Assembly: GCA_947371755.1 (NCBI GenBank)
Contig: CANBQT010000024.1
Location: 1-45,333 of the forward strand
DNA: 45,333 bases
Direction: 5' to 3'
DNA from: Chitinophagaceae bacterium
GTDB lineage: Bacteria > Bacteroidota > Bacteroidia > Chitinophagales > Chitinophagaceae
Part shown: positions 1 to 9,531 of the stretch, in pieces
Layout of the letters: every line of letters begins with the position of its first letter
Numbering within the stretch: the stretch's first letter is position 1
The notes under the pieces: model-generated
What the model was told of the DNA's origin: nothing
What the model saw: only the letters and a program-made list of their open reading frames with translations
Database searches by the model: none
Made by a program: the position numbers and the translations under genes

Positions 1-143
1 TAGATCCTTTCCGGAATTTCTACCAGATTTTCACCACTGGCATCATAACTTACTGATAAACCCGATTGCAGGATAGATACAATGGCCATGCACCCAAAAA
101 AAAGATTCGCAAGCGTAAATAAATTAGGGATCTGTTTTTTCAT
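1..143 (-). CDS. pssA: CDP-diacylglycerol--serine O-phosphatidyltransferase, N-terminal part only
   Basis: Partial gene running off the left edge; 47 N-terminal codons are visible from an ATG at 141-143. The start reads MKKQIPNLFTLANLFFGC, followed by a hydrophobic stretch, which is the usual beginning of Bacteroidota phosphatidylserine synthases: short basic N-terminus, N-x-F-T-L-x-N-L-F-x-G motif, first membrane helix. The enzyme makes phosphatidylserine from CDP-diacylglycerol and serine in the inner membrane. The CDP-alcohol phosphotransferase catalytic motif lies outside the window, so the call rests on the N-terminus alone. Only 9 bases separate it from the upstream pepP stop, so the two are probably co-transcribed. 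Confidence 0.7.
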   Translation of the reverse strand, partial: MKKQIPNLFTLANLFFGCMAIVSILQSGLSVSYDASGENLVEIPERI

Positions 144-152
144 TTTCAGCTA

Positions 153-1445
153 CTATGATTTTTTCATCAGTCTTTCAATTTCCTCTACCGTTATTGGAAT
201 ATTCTTCATCAGATCTTGATTGCCGTTTTTGGTGATCCAATAATTATTTTCGATGCGTACACCCATTTTTTCTTCTTCAATATAAATACCAGGTTCAATA
301 GTAAACACCATTCCTGCTTTAATAGGTGCGGTTCTGGTACCTAAGTCGTGCACGTCTATTCCCAAATGGTGCGAAATACCATGGTACAAATACTTACGAT
401 ACGCTCTATTTTCTTTATCCTCATTCTTCACATCCGCTTTTGAAATCAACCCAATTTTTAAGAACTGATTGGTTGCTTCATCCCCTACTTTCTCGGTATA
501 ATCAACAATATTGATACCTGGTTTTAAAATACCCTTGCAATAATTATGAATATTTAAACACGCATTATAAACTTCTTTTTGACGCGCTGTGAACTTGCCA
601 TTCACGGGAATAGTTCTGGTAAGGTCTGCACAATATCCACCATACTCAGCACCAAAATCCATCAATATCAAATCACCTGATTTACATTCCTGATTATTGG
701 AAACATAGTGCAGAATGCGCGCATTATCTCCACTTGCTATAATGCTTCCATAAGCAGGACCAGCAGAACGTTGAGTTAAAAAGCTATGAAAAATTTCTGC
801 TTCAATTTCATACTCCATCACACCTGGCTTAATAAACTTCAACAATCTGCGAAAGGTATTATCAGTGATATCAATTGCTTTTTGCAAAACAGCTACTTCG
901 CTTTTTGTTTTAATGCCGCGAAGTTCTTTCATGATCTTTGCTGCCCTTGCATAATTGTGCAAAGGATACCGACTTTTCATCTCAGTAATAAAACGATAAT
1001 CCCTAGATTGAATCAAAGAATCCTTTCTATCATTTTCATTAGAATCTAAGTAAATGGTATCTGCTAGGTGAACCCAGGTTTGCAATAATGCATCGATACT
1101 ATCTAACCAAATGACAGATTTAATCCCCGATATCCCTGTAGCTTCATTGGCACGTAGTCTTTTACCATTCCATTTCTCTTTTAGTTCATTAGGGCGAACC
1201 AAAACCAATACTTCCTTGTATTTCGGATCTGGACAATCTGGGAATAAGATTACCATCGTATCTTCCTGCTCCACACCGCTAAGCCAATACAAATCTGTGT
1301 TTTGCTTAAACGCGTGCAAGGCATCGCCATTGGAAGGCCACTCATCGTTGCTTACAAAAATGGCAATGCTATTCGGCTTCATTTCTTTAATAAAGCGTTT
1401 TCTGTTTTCTATAAAAATGGAAGGATCTAATGGTAAATATTTCAT
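153..1445 (-). CDS. pepP: Xaa-Pro aminopeptidase (M24B family)
   Basis: Cytosolic metallopeptidase that removes an N-terminal residue preceding proline. In the 430-residue product the N-terminal half is an aminopeptidase-P N domain and the C-terminal half a pita-bread fold. All five expected metal ligands are visible: D263 (LMDFGAEYGG) and D274 (CADLTRT), H359 (SHHLGIDVHD), E384 (FTIEPGIY) and E399 (VRIENN). I start it at the ATG giving MKYLPLDPSIF, the usual family beginning; an in-frame ATG 14 codons upstream (1487) would add an atypical extension. It lies 97 bases after the porP start region on the same strand and ends 9 bases before pssA. Confidence 0.93.
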   Translation of the reverse strand: MKYLPLDPSIFIENRKRFIKEMKPNSIAIFVSNDEWPSNGDALHAFKQNTDLYWLSGVEQEDTMVILFPDCPDPKYKEVLVLVRPNELKEKWNGKRLRANEATGISGIKSVIWLDSIDALLQTWVHLADTIYLDSNENDRKDSLIQSRDYRFITEMKSRYPLHNYARAAKIMKELRGIKTKSEVAVLQKAIDITDNTFRRLLKFIKPGVMEYEIEAEIFHSFLTQRSAGPAYGSIIASGDNARILHYVSNNQECKSGDLILMDFGAEYGGYCADLTRTIPVNGKFTARQKEVYNACLNIHNYCKGILKPGINIVDYTEKVGDEATNQFLKIGLISKADVKNEDKENRAYRKYLYHGISHHLGIDVHDLGTRTAPIKAGMVFTIEPGIYIEEEKMGVRIENNYWITKNGNQDLMKNIPITVEEIERLMKKS

Positions 1446-1542
1446 ATCTCGCAATTGATGTGCTGCAAGATAAAAATTAAGCAGCATACTAGTTCGCCTA
1501 GCACATAAAAAAACAAAATAAGATAGATGAAAGATTCAAATA

Positions 1543-2559
1543 TTAAAATCTCACAGTAGGACATTTGATAGCAGTAGATCCTGTACTGAAAATGCCACTT
1601 TTTACGATTGACAATTCATAGGCACCTCTTGTGCCATTTAAACTGCCTAAAGCAGATACAGTTGCATCATAATTGATGGTAAACTTTAAGTCGTTTAACT
1701 GATATCCTACCATGGGAATCAATGCGTCATGGTTCCGATAATACAAACCAACAATCAGTTGCTGTTCGCCGTCGCCACTCAAATTTCGATTGGCATTCAC
1801 CCCTAAAACAGTTTCCCAGCTTGCACCCATTTTACTGATATAAATATTGGGATTTACTATCCAAAGGTTTTGAATTTTAATACTTGCATTAGCAAAAGCC
1901 GTATACCTTCTATTTAAACGATTATCTGCAATTGTTGTACTAAAAAAACTTGCCTGCGGCTTATTCACATGCATCAAACTTACACCTGCATTTAAATAGA
2001 TATTGTCTGATGCAAAATAGGCATAATTCAGACCTACATTCAAATCAAGGTATCCTACCTGACTATAGGCGAATGGTTCGTTGGAAGGAATGTTGATATC
2101 GAAAAATTTTCCATTCCATTGATTATCGAAATTCAATTTAGAAATGTCAATACTATTTTGCACATAACCCAAAGTAAATCCCCCGCTCAACAAACTATTA
2201 TAACCCAACATCTGATGATAGGCAATAGAGCCATACGCTCCTGTTTTATTCAAGGTTCCGGCACCTGCTACATCTTTTAGGATGGATCCTCCAACACCTA
2301 ACCAACCGTTCTCAAAACGATCTTCCAATACTTTAGCATCGGCCCAAATGCCCATGGTGTTATAAGGAGTACCTACATTGGCCCATTGTGTTCGGTAGTT
2401 TCCTCCAATACGATAACTATAATCAGGATTGAACCCTGTATTTGCGGGATTCACCAATAAAGGAGTATTGAAATATTGAGAAAAATGCAAGTCCTGTCCA
2501 CTCGCCTGAAGCGTTAAAAAAATCACACATACTACAATGATGTTTTTAATTCTTTCCAT
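1543..2559 (-). CDS. PorP/SprF family type IX secretion system membrane protein
   Basis: 338-residue outer-membrane beta-barrel protein of the PorP/SprF family, which in Bacteroidota attach to or help deliver specific T9SS cargo, especially proteins with a type B (gliding-motility type) C-terminal domain. Evidence: a signal peptide ending in QASGQD, the near-universal family start DLHFSQYFNTPLLVNPANTG, alternating amphipathic strands throughout and a short C-terminus ending CPTVRF. It follows the 1221-residue T9SS cargo by only 10 bases, so the two form a cargo-helper pair, the arrangement well known for this family. Which partner it serves is inference from adjacency. Confidence 0.93.
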   Translation of the reverse strand: MERIKNIIVVCVIFLTLQASGQDLHFSQYFNTPLLVNPANTGFNPDYSYRIGGNYRTQWANVGTPYNTMGIWADAKVLEDRFENGWLGVGGSILKDVAGAGTLNKTGAYGSIAYHQMLGYNSLLSGGFTLGYVQNSIDISKLNFDNQWNGKFFDINIPSNEPFAYSQVGYLDLNVGLNYAYFASDNIYLNAGVSLMHVNKPQASFFSTTIADNRLNRRYTAFANASIKIQNLWIVNPNIYISKMGASWETVLGVNANRNLSGDGEQQLIVGLYYRNHDALIPMVGYQLNDLKFTINYDATVSALGSLNGTRGAYELSIVKSGIFSTGSTAIKCPTVRF

Positions 2560-2569
2560 ATTACTCAGA

Positions 2570-5500
2570 TCACTTCAAAAGCGTAATATCCCCTTTTTTT
2601 ACAAACGATTCTTTATTGCTAAACACAACTTGTAAGGTGTAATGATACACATCTTGTGCTAATATTTTACCATTAAAAGTTCCATCCCAACCTTGCTTTG
2701 CATCCGCACTGGCATAAACCATATTACCCCAACGATCATAAATGCGCCAGGTCATTTGTACGATGCCATAGCCTCTTACATAAATCCTATCATTTGTTCC
2801 ATCGCCATTCGGAGTAAATGCATTGGGCACATCACATCCCGGGTTAATGGTTACAGAAATCTGCTGACAGGCCGTGTCACTACATCCACCAGCATTAAAT
2901 ACGATTTGACAAGCATTGTATACTCCCGTTGCTGGATAAATATGCGAAATCGCAGTATCTTTTTTACTTGTAACCAAAGAATCTCCATCCCCAAAAACCC
3001 ATTTATAAAGTACTCCACCAAAGCTAATATTATTGAAGACCACTGCAGTATTTGGAATGGTAGGTTGAGGTGAATAGTAATAACCTGCAGTAGGTTTCGA
3101 TATTACATTAAGACTGAATCTTGCGGTATCCGTTAAGTTACAAGTTCCTGGATCATTTGCAATCAACGTTACTTTGTAGGTACCGATAATTGGGTAATTA
3201 TGTGTAGGATTAGTAAGTGTTGAAACAGGCGACCCATCACCAAAATCCCAGATAAAATTAACACCACCTAAAGAAGTATTGTTAAACACTGCATCATATG
3301 GAACACAGCCAAGAGCTGGTGTTTGAAACTGTGCTTTCACATTGGCAGCAATATGTAATTGCAAGTCCAGTGAATCAAATTTGTTACAATAGCTAGTGTC
3401 TATTAAAACAAGTTTCACATCATAAGTACCCGCGGCACCATACGTGTGCGTTACTGTTTGAGTTCCTGCAATTGTTGAACTTCCATCACCAAAGAACCAT
3501 TTGAATGAATTGGCTGTAAAGGGTTTTGCCGGACTTGAGGGAGCAATGGATAGATTCGTAAAATCGTAGGTCAACGAATTACAAGCCCCTACTTTGGTGG
3601 GTTTAAAATTCAAGATGGCCGCATCGTTTCTTACCCTGATTGTAACAATAGAAGAATCTGCAATATTGCAACTGGAAGAATCAATAGAAATTAATTTCAC
3701 ACGATAAAACCCTACATTATTAAATACATGGGAAGTTTTAGGTACAAGTGTAGTATCTCTTTTTGAACCATCATTATAATCCCAGACATAGGTTTTACCC
3801 ATGGCAAGGGAATCCTGAAAAACTACTGTAAGAGGAACACAACCTGCAGTATCACCCACCCGCCCATTAATAGAAGTAACCAGATCGGTTCCAACACCTG
3901 CCAAATTAAAGGCAATTTTAATTGCTGCTAAATTACATCCGGTAAATCCTCCGCTTTGTGCTCCATTTGCAACACTCCAGGCACCGGCAGTGGTAGGAAA
4001 CTTTGTACCACCCCCACAGTTTGCACATACCGATTGATAGATGATGCCATTTCGATCGAAGCGACTGGTGCCTCCATCCACATGGTCAGGAAAAGTACCT
4101 CCAACCTGTCCATAAAAACTGCCATATTTTATGCCGCTTGCGTTTTTATCAAGTACAATAAAATAGAAATCGCTTCCATCAGTTGTTAATGATGCCTGAT
4201 CTGGACCAGGTACTGCAGTCATTCCTTTAGTACCAGCAGAAGCCACATAATTTTCTCTTTTATTTGCATCCCCACCCCAACCGGAAACATACATATTCTC
4301 ACAACGATCAATTAAAAATGCGGTTGGCGAAATATTGGGAATACTGGAATTGGTTCCAAAATTAGTAGAGAATATAATGGAGCTTAAATTCTGATCGAGT
4401 TTAGTGATAAATTGTTTGCCACCGGGTTCTGCATACACACCAGGTGTGGCGGGAATAATTCCCGTAGTTGTTCCCATGATATAAGGAAAAGAAAATTTAT
4501 CAAACTGAATTCCATAAATGATATCTACACCTGCTGATCCAAAGAAACTCGTTTTCTTAATCGCACCAGCGTTATTAAAAATGGCAATGAATCCATCTGC
4601 CAGATCACCGTTGTAGCTCGATCCTACTGTACCAGTTTTATCTCCTGGAAAATCAGTACTTGCTGTTGCTCCAGCTACATAGATATCATTATTGGTGGGG
4701 TTCAATGCTAACACAAATCCTGCATCATCACTCGATCCTCCCAAGAAAGTACTAAACAATGCAGTTGTTAAAGTTGGGTTGAATTTTAATACAACAGCAT
4801 CCTGAGATCTTGCTCCTGCACTTGGTGAGAGATTTGGGAAAGCAGCGTTTGATACAGGGAAATTGGGCGACTGCGAACAAGACGCCAGATAAATATTATC
4901 AGCTGCATCTACAATTACTTCACTACGTGCATCATCTCCATAATTTCTAAGAATAGATTCATAACATGGGCCGACCTGTGCATTACAAACTGATTTTTCA
5001 CGAATATTTACACCATCATCTTCTGTTCCTCCAATAATACGTGATATCAATCCAGATCCATCCACATTTAATTTTGCGAGAACAATGTCCCATTTACCTC
5101 CACCACCTAATCTGTTTCCAGGAAAATCAATCGAATTCGTTCTTCCTGCTATTACTAAATTATTATTGGCATCAACTACAAGACTATGTGGTTGTTCACT
5201 ACCAGTTGACCCTCCAATATAAGTTGCGTAAATACGATCCGTACCAGTGGCATTAAATTTCATGATGGCAATATCTGTTCCGCCTTTGGGGCCTTTAAAA
5301 GCAGATTGAAATGCACCCACACTCACAGGGAAACCTTGATCAAACACCGTTCCTCCTGCATAAAAATTCCCTTTATTATCATAAGTGGCGGTATAGCCCC
5401 AATTATCGGCAATACTTCCTGTAAAGGTGGAAAATATTAAAGGATCGATCACCAAGGTCTCTCTTGGATTCACAGGTTCATTCAATTGAAAACGAATGAT

Positions 5501-6235
5501 ATTTCCCTTTAAATCAAAACTGCTGGAAATCTCTTTTTTACCAATGCTAGTTATTTGATAGGTAGTTGGTTTTAATTCAGTGATATCCTGAGCAGAATTT
5601 TTGATTACTAAATTTCCGTCGTTGATTTTTAAGGCATCTGCACCTGTAAAATACATAGCGATCTGAGTGGGATCACCACCTGGATGAACTATGAAGTCGT
5701 ATTTTAATTTTCCTTGATCACTATAATAACGCACATCAATTTTTGGATAGATCTCTTTATAAGTTACAGCATTAAACAGCTGACAATGTGATGCCCATTT
5801 TTGTGGATCATTCCCAATGAAATAATTGTTATAAGTTTTCAAGGGTTTATCTGGAACAACAATAGGGGAAGGATTTGAATTGAGAAAATTAACCTCATAT
5901 ACATGTCCCCTCAAATTATCAGAAGCCTGAGTAGTAACAACAGGATTTGTTTTATTGGAGATAGATTGCGCCTTTTTGATATTGGAACCACCAGTACTTT
6001 CAATTTTGGTGGCATGTCCCGCATGGTCGGTAAGGTCGGCTGGATTATACAAAAGAATTTTATAGCCTCCATCTGCCTTTAAAGCAAAAGCCCCAGTAGT
6101 AAGATTCCCTTTAAATTGAATTTGTTTATCCCACTGACCCTTGTTCTCTACAAACTCTAAATAGCCCTGTGCTAAAGATCTACTAAAGATGAAAGAAAAA
6201 AGGAATATTGTGATAATTCTAGACAATGCTTTCAA
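2570..6235 (-). CDS. Large secreted SBBP/PKD-repeat protein with T9SS type B (gliding-motility) C-terminal domain
   Basis: 1221-residue exported protein. Residues 1-23 form a signal peptide ending SLAQG. Next is a VENKGQWD-type domain (about 25-240) often seen ahead of SBBP repeats, then a long beta-propeller-like SBBP region (about 265-690) with repeated YIGGS / D-N-x-Y-V-A-G motifs. Four PKD-like domains follow (about 795-880, 882-955, 975-1033, 1045-1122; FGDGS/FGDGD motifs). Residues 1132-1221 are the type B sorting domain, with NAFTPNGDGTND, YDRWGNMVY, GWDG and a terminal K. It is probably a surface adhesin or structural protein exported by T9SS. The start is TTG: no ATG lies between the in-frame stop upstream and the signal peptide. 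recG ends 17 bases before it. Function beyond surface location is unknown. Confidence 0.9.
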   Translation of the reverse strand: MKALSRIITIFLFSFIFSRSLAQGYLEFVENKGQWDKQIQFKGNLTTGAFALKADGGYKILLYNPADLTDHAGHATKIESTGGSNIKKAQSISNKTNPVVTTQASDNLRGHVYEVNFLNSNPSPIVVPDKPLKTYNNYFIGNDPQKWASHCQLFNAVTYKEIYPKIDVRYYSDQGKLKYDFIVHPGGDPTQIAMYFTGADALKINDGNLVIKNSAQDITELKPTTYQITSIGKKEISSSFDLKGNIIRFQLNEPVNPRETLVIDPLIFSTFTGSIADNWGYTATYDNKGNFYAGGTVFDQGFPVSVGAFQSAFKGPKGGTDIAIMKFNATGTDRIYATYIGGSTGSEQPHSLVVDANNNLVIAGRTNSIDFPGNRLGGGGKWDIVLAKLNVDGSGLISRIIGGTEDDGVNIREKSVCNAQVGPCYESILRNYGDDARSEVIVDAADNIYLASCSQSPNFPVSNAAFPNLSPSAGARSQDAVVLKFNPTLTTALFSTFLGGSSDDAGFVLALNPTNNDIYVAGATASTDFPGDKTGTVGSSYNGDLADGFIAIFNNAGAIKKTSFFGSAGVDIIYGIQFDKFSFPYIMGTTTGIIPATPGVYAEPGGKQFITKLDQNLSSIIFSTNFGTNSSIPNISPTAFLIDRCENMYVSGWGGDANKRENYVASAGTKGMTAVPGPDQASLTTDGSDFYFIVLDKNASGIKYGSFYGQVGGTFPDHVDGGTSRFDRNGIIYQSVCANCGGGTKFPTTAGAWSVANGAQSGGFTGCNLAAIKIAFNLAGVGTDLVTSINGRVGDTAGCVPLTVVFQDSLAMGKTYVWDYNDGSKRDTTLVPKTSHVFNNVGFYRVKLISIDSSSCNIADSSIVTIRVRNDAAILNFKPTKVGACNSLTYDFTNLSIAPSSPAKPFTANSFKWFFGDGSSTIAGTQTVTHTYGAAGTYDVKLVLIDTSYCNKFDSLDLQLHIAANVKAQFQTPALGCVPYDAVFNNTSLGGVNFIWDFGDGSPVSTLTNPTHNYPIIGTYKVTLIANDPGTCNLTDTARFSLNVISKPTAGYYYSPQPTIPNTAVVFNNISFGGVLYKWVFGDGDSLVTSKKDTAISHIYPATGVYNACQIVFNAGGCSDTACQQISVTINPGCDVPNAFTPNGDGTNDRIYVRGYGIVQMTWRIYDRWGNMVYASADAKQGWDGTFNGKILAQDVYHYTLQVVFSNKESFVKKGDITLLK

Positions 6236-6252
6236 GAATCTAAATTTAAAAG

Positions 6253-8409
6253 TTAAGATATCTTACTCCACCCATTTTTACCTTTCTGCGATTGAAGATA
6301 ATTTTTCAATTGCAAATTCTTTGCCATTATTAGATCTGCGTCTTCCTCAACCAGTTTTTCAGCCATTTCTTTTGCCTTTTCTAATAATTCTTTATCATTA
6401 ACAATACTAGCCAGTTTAAAGTTCAAAGCACCACTTTGACGGGTACCCTCTATATCACCGGGACCGCGTAATTCCAAGTCTTTCTCAGCAATCTTGAAAC
6501 CATCATTGGTAGCGCACATTATCTTGATACGTTCTCGGGCTTCATTGCTTGCTCGGACACTAGTTAATAATATGCAAAAACTTTTTTCACTGCCCCTTCC
6601 TACCCTTCCCCGTAGCTGATGGAGCTGAGAAAGGCCAAATTTTTCAGCACTTTCAATCACCATCACCGATGCATTTGGAACGTTCACGCCCACTTCAATG
6701 ACGGTGGTACTTACCATAATCTGAGTGTCGCCACTCACAAATCTTTGCATATTGGTCTCTTTCTGCTCAGATGGTTGGCGGCCGTGGACCATACTAATGC
6801 GGTACTGAGGTTCCGGAAAATAAGATTTCACCTGCTCGTATCCCTGCATCAAATCTTCGTAACTCAGTTTTTCGCTTTCCTCAATCAATGGGTAGATAAA
6901 ATAAATTTGTCTTCCTTTTACCAATTCTGTTTTTACGAAATCCATTACGGAAGCCCTTGCAGTTTCATAACGATGAACGGTAGTGATTGGAATTCTTCCA
7001 GGAGGTAATTCGTCCATCACACTATAATCCAGATCACCATAAGCTGTCATGGCCAGTGTACGGGGAATAGGTGTGGCTGTCATTACTAACACATGCGGAG
7101 GCAATACTGCTTTCTGCCAGAGCTTGGCTCTTTGAGCTACACCGAAACGATGTTGTTCATCTACAATTACTAACCCTAAATTCTTAAATTGCACCACGTC
7201 TTCGATCACTGCATGGGTGCCCACCACAAAGTGGATGGTATCATCTAATAAACCTTGTAAAATTCTTTTTCTTTCCTTGGTCTTTGTGCTACCTGTTAGT
7301 AAGGCAATTTCAACAGGCATTTCTTTCAGCAATTCACTCAATCCTATATAATGTTGTTGAGCCAAAATTTCTGTCGGCGCCATCATACAACTTTGAAAAC
7401 CATTATCAGCAGCAAGCAACATACTTAGCAATGCCACAATGGTTTTTCCACTTCCCACATCCCCTTGTAATAGGCGGTTCATCTGGTGTCCGCGACCTGT
7501 ATCATTCCTGATTTCTTTTAAGACCCTTTTTTGTGCACCTGTTAATTCAAAGGGTAAATATTTGGAATAAAAAGTGTTGAATATGTCTCCTACTTTTTCG
7601 AATACTACTGATTTGCTAACCCTATGACGTTCCAGTCGGGTTAAATTCAATCTTACTTGTGCAATAAAAAATTCCTCGAATTTTAAACGATGCATAGCCC
7701 TTTGATAGCCTTGTGCTGACTTTGGAAAGTGAATCTGGCAATGGGCTTCATACCGATCCATTAAATGCAGTGCCTTACAAATAGGCAGGGGAATATTTTC
7801 CTGCAGTTCATCGGGATGCATGATGGAAATAAGCGCATAAGTAAGTTTACCAATTTGCCTTCCGTTTAACCCCCTTGCTTTTAATTTTTCTGTGCTTGGA
7901 TAAACGGGTTCTAAAAAACTGCTTCCCTCTGCTTTTGATGGAACATAAGATTCAATTTCTGGATGCACTATTTGAGGCTTCCCATTAAAAAAACCTGTTT
8001 TCCCGAAAACAAGATAGGTACTACCCTCCACCAGGTTTTTATGAACCCAGCTGATTCCCTGAAACCATGCCAGTTCCAATGTTCCTGTATCATCCTTTAA
8101 CTGAGCAACTAAACGTTTTCCCCTTTTCTCGCCTACCATTTCGAAATACATCAGCTTACCCACGACTTGAATATAATCCGTATCCGGACTGATATCCTTG
8201 ATCTTATTAACCTTGGTTTTATCGATATGCCGATTAGGGAAATGATTCAGCAAGTCGCCAAATGTGAAGATTTCCAGTTCTTTTTTGAGCATATCTGCAC
8301 GAAGCGGCCCTACCCCTTTCAGGTATTCGATGGGAGATTGTAATATGTAATTATTTTGACTGATAAGCTTCCTTTGAAAATATATTGCAATGTTACTACA
8401 AGCTATCAT
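6253..8409 (-). CDS. recG: ATP-dependent DNA helicase RecG
   Basis: Branch-migration helicase that reverses stalled forks and processes Holliday junctions. From the chosen ATG the product is 718 residues, close to the family norm. N-terminal part: SPIEYLKGVGP start region and an OB-fold wedge domain. Helicase core: Walker A GDVGSGKT near residue 315, DEQHRFG motif II near 418, TATPIPRT motif III, then IEVGVNVPNA and HQLRGRVGRG in the second RecA lobe, and the RecG C-terminal region. Homologues commonly begin just before SPIEYLKG, but no ATG, GTG or TTG exists there; the nearest is the ATG at 8407-8409, giving about 26 extra residues. An earlier ATG at 8526 would run into trpS. Divergent from trpS with a 44-base gap. 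Confidence 0.95.
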   Translation of the reverse strand: MIACSNIAIYFQRKLISQNNYILQSPIEYLKGVGPLRADMLKKELEIFTFGDLLNHFPNRHIDKTKVNKIKDISPDTDYIQVVGKLMYFEMVGEKRGKRLVAQLKDDTGTLELAWFQGISWVHKNLVEGSTYLVFGKTGFFNGKPQIVHPEIESYVPSKAEGSSFLEPVYPSTEKLKARGLNGRQIGKLTYALISIMHPDELQENIPLPICKALHLMDRYEAHCQIHFPKSAQGYQRAMHRLKFEEFFIAQVRLNLTRLERHRVSKSVVFEKVGDIFNTFYSKYLPFELTGAQKRVLKEIRNDTGRGHQMNRLLQGDVGSGKTIVALLSMLLAADNGFQSCMMAPTEILAQQHYIGLSELLKEMPVEIALLTGSTKTKERKRILQGLLDDTIHFVVGTHAVIEDVVQFKNLGLVIVDEQHRFGVAQRAKLWQKAVLPPHVLVMTATPIPRTLAMTAYGDLDYSVMDELPPGRIPITTVHRYETARASVMDFVKTELVKGRQIYFIYPLIEESEKLSYEDLMQGYEQVKSYFPEPQYRISMVHGRQPSEQKETNMQRFVSGDTQIMVSTTVIEVGVNVPNASVMVIESAEKFGLSQLHQLRGRVGRGSEKSFCILLTSVRASNEARERIKIMCATNDGFKIAEKDLELRGPGDIEGTRQSGALNFKLASIVNDKELLEKAKEMAEKLVEEDADLIMAKNLQLKNYLQSQKGKNGWSKIS

Positions 8410-8441
8410 TAGTTCATGAGACAAACTTATCGAGCATTTCT

Positions 8442-8449
8442 TATCTTCG
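8442..8449 (+). promoter_or_regulatory. Bacteroidota -7 element for trpS, giving a near-leaderless transcript
   Basis: TATCTTCG matches the Bacteroidota -7 consensus TAnnTTTG at 7 of 8 positions and ends 4 bases before the trpS ATG. If transcription starts 5-7 bases after the element, the mRNA would begin at or next to the start codon. No good TTTG lies 19 bases upstream, so support is the -7 box and its spacing only. Confidence 0.45.
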
Positions 8450-8453
8450 CCAA

Positions 8454-9461
8454 ATGGCAAAAGAGGTTGTTTTAAGTGGGATAAGGCCAACAGGCTTTCT
8501 GCACCTGGGAAATTATTTTGGTGCAATGCGTAATTATGTAAGAATGCAGGATGAATACAACTGCTATTTCTTCGTGGCGAACTGGCATAGTTTAACTACT
8601 CATCCTGATACGAGTGAGCTTAGGAATAGTGTTCATAGGGTAATTGCAGAAAATATAGCCTGCGGATTGGATCCTGAAAAAGTGGCATTGTATGTACAAA
8701 GCGACGTTCCAGAAATTGCAGAATTGTATCTGTATTTAAATACGATGGCTTATAAGGGTGAGTTGGAAAAGACCACTACATTTAAAGAAAAAGTAAGATT
8801 GAGTCCTGATAATGTTAACGCAGGTTTATTAACCTATCCTGTATTAATGGCAGCTGATATTTTGATACATAGGGCTTTAAAAGTACCGGTAGGAAAAGAT
8901 CAGGAGCAACACCTTGAGATGGCACGCAATTTTGCTGAACGTTTTAATCATCGTTATGGCGATATATTCCCATCTCCTCAGGCATTTAATTTTGGAGGCG
9001 AGTTGGTAAAAATTTTAAGTCTTGATGGAAATGGCAAAATGAGCAAGAGTGAGAATCAGATGAATACGATTTTTCTAGCCGATGATGATGAACAGATCCG
9101 TAAAAAAATCATGAAGGCGAAGACCGATGGCGGACCGCTTACTCCCAATAGCGTCAAACCAGATTATATTCAGAATTTGTTTACTTTGATGAGTCAGGTT
9201 AGTACTGCTGATACGATTGCAAAATTTGAAGCAGATTTCAATGCCAGTTCTGAAGGAAATTGCATCATACGTTACGGGGATCTGAAAAAGCAGTTGGCGG
9301 CAGATATGGTTGAATTTGTCAAACCAATTCGAAGTAAAGCTGCAGATATACAGGAGAACAAAGAGCTATTGCACAAAATCATACGTCAGGGTGCAGAGAA
9401 AGCAAGAATAAGTGCAGGTGCTACTTTGAAGCTGGTTCGGGATGCAATGGGGATGAACTAA
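8454..9461 (+). CDS. trpS: Tryptophan--tRNA ligase
   Basis: Class I aminoacyl-tRNA synthetase charging tRNA-Trp, 335 residues, typical for bacterial TrpS. The HIGH-type motif is HLGNYFGA in the N-terminal Rossmann fold (SGIRPTGFLHLGN). The KMSKS loop appears as GKMSKSEN, and PVGKDQEQHLEMAR is the conserved tryptophan-pocket segment. The start MAKEVVLSG is preferred over an upstream ATG at 8385, which would overlap recG and add 23 atypical residues; the -7-like element ending four bases before 8454 also supports it. The deoxynucleoside kinase follows 70 bases downstream on the same strand. Confidence 0.96.
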   Translation: MAKEVVLSGIRPTGFLHLGNYFGAMRNYVRMQDEYNCYFFVANWHSLTTHPDTSELRNSVHRVIAENIACGLDPEKVALYVQSDVPEIAELYLYLNTMAYKGELEKTTTFKEKVRLSPDNVNAGLLTYPVLMAADILIHRALKVPVGKDQEQHLEMARNFAERFNHRYGDIFPSPQAFNFGGELVKILSLDGNGKMSKSENQMNTIFLADDDEQIRKKIMKAKTDGGPLTPNSVKPDYIQNLFTLMSQVSTADTIAKFEADFNASSEGNCIIRYGDLKKQLAADMVEFVKPIRSKAADIQENKELLHKIIRQGAEKARISAGATLKLVRDAMGMN

Positions 9462-9518
9462 AACAGGTGACCTTTTAAAAAATATTTGATTAAAATGCCG
9501 ATGGCATAACCTTTTTCG

Positions 9519-9526
9519 TACTTTCA
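9519..9526 (+). promoter_or_regulatory. Possible -7 element for the deoxynucleoside kinase gene
   Basis: TACTTTCA resembles TAnnTTTG (6 of 8) and ends 5 bases before the kinase ATG, the same geometry seen at trpS and at 24812. No clear -33 element is present at the expected spacing, so the call is weak. Confidence 0.3.
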
Positions 9527-9531
9527 ATAAT

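Noticed and set aside
2693..3073. Plus-strand open frame of 126 codons inside the T9SS cargo gene
   Set aside because: Antisense to the PKD and C-terminal region, with no motif or signal; the sense frame carries clear domain motifs.
8385..8526. Overlapping long starts for recG and trpS
   Set aside because: Both extensions are atypical for the families and run into each other; shorter starts leave a 44-base divergent promoter region.
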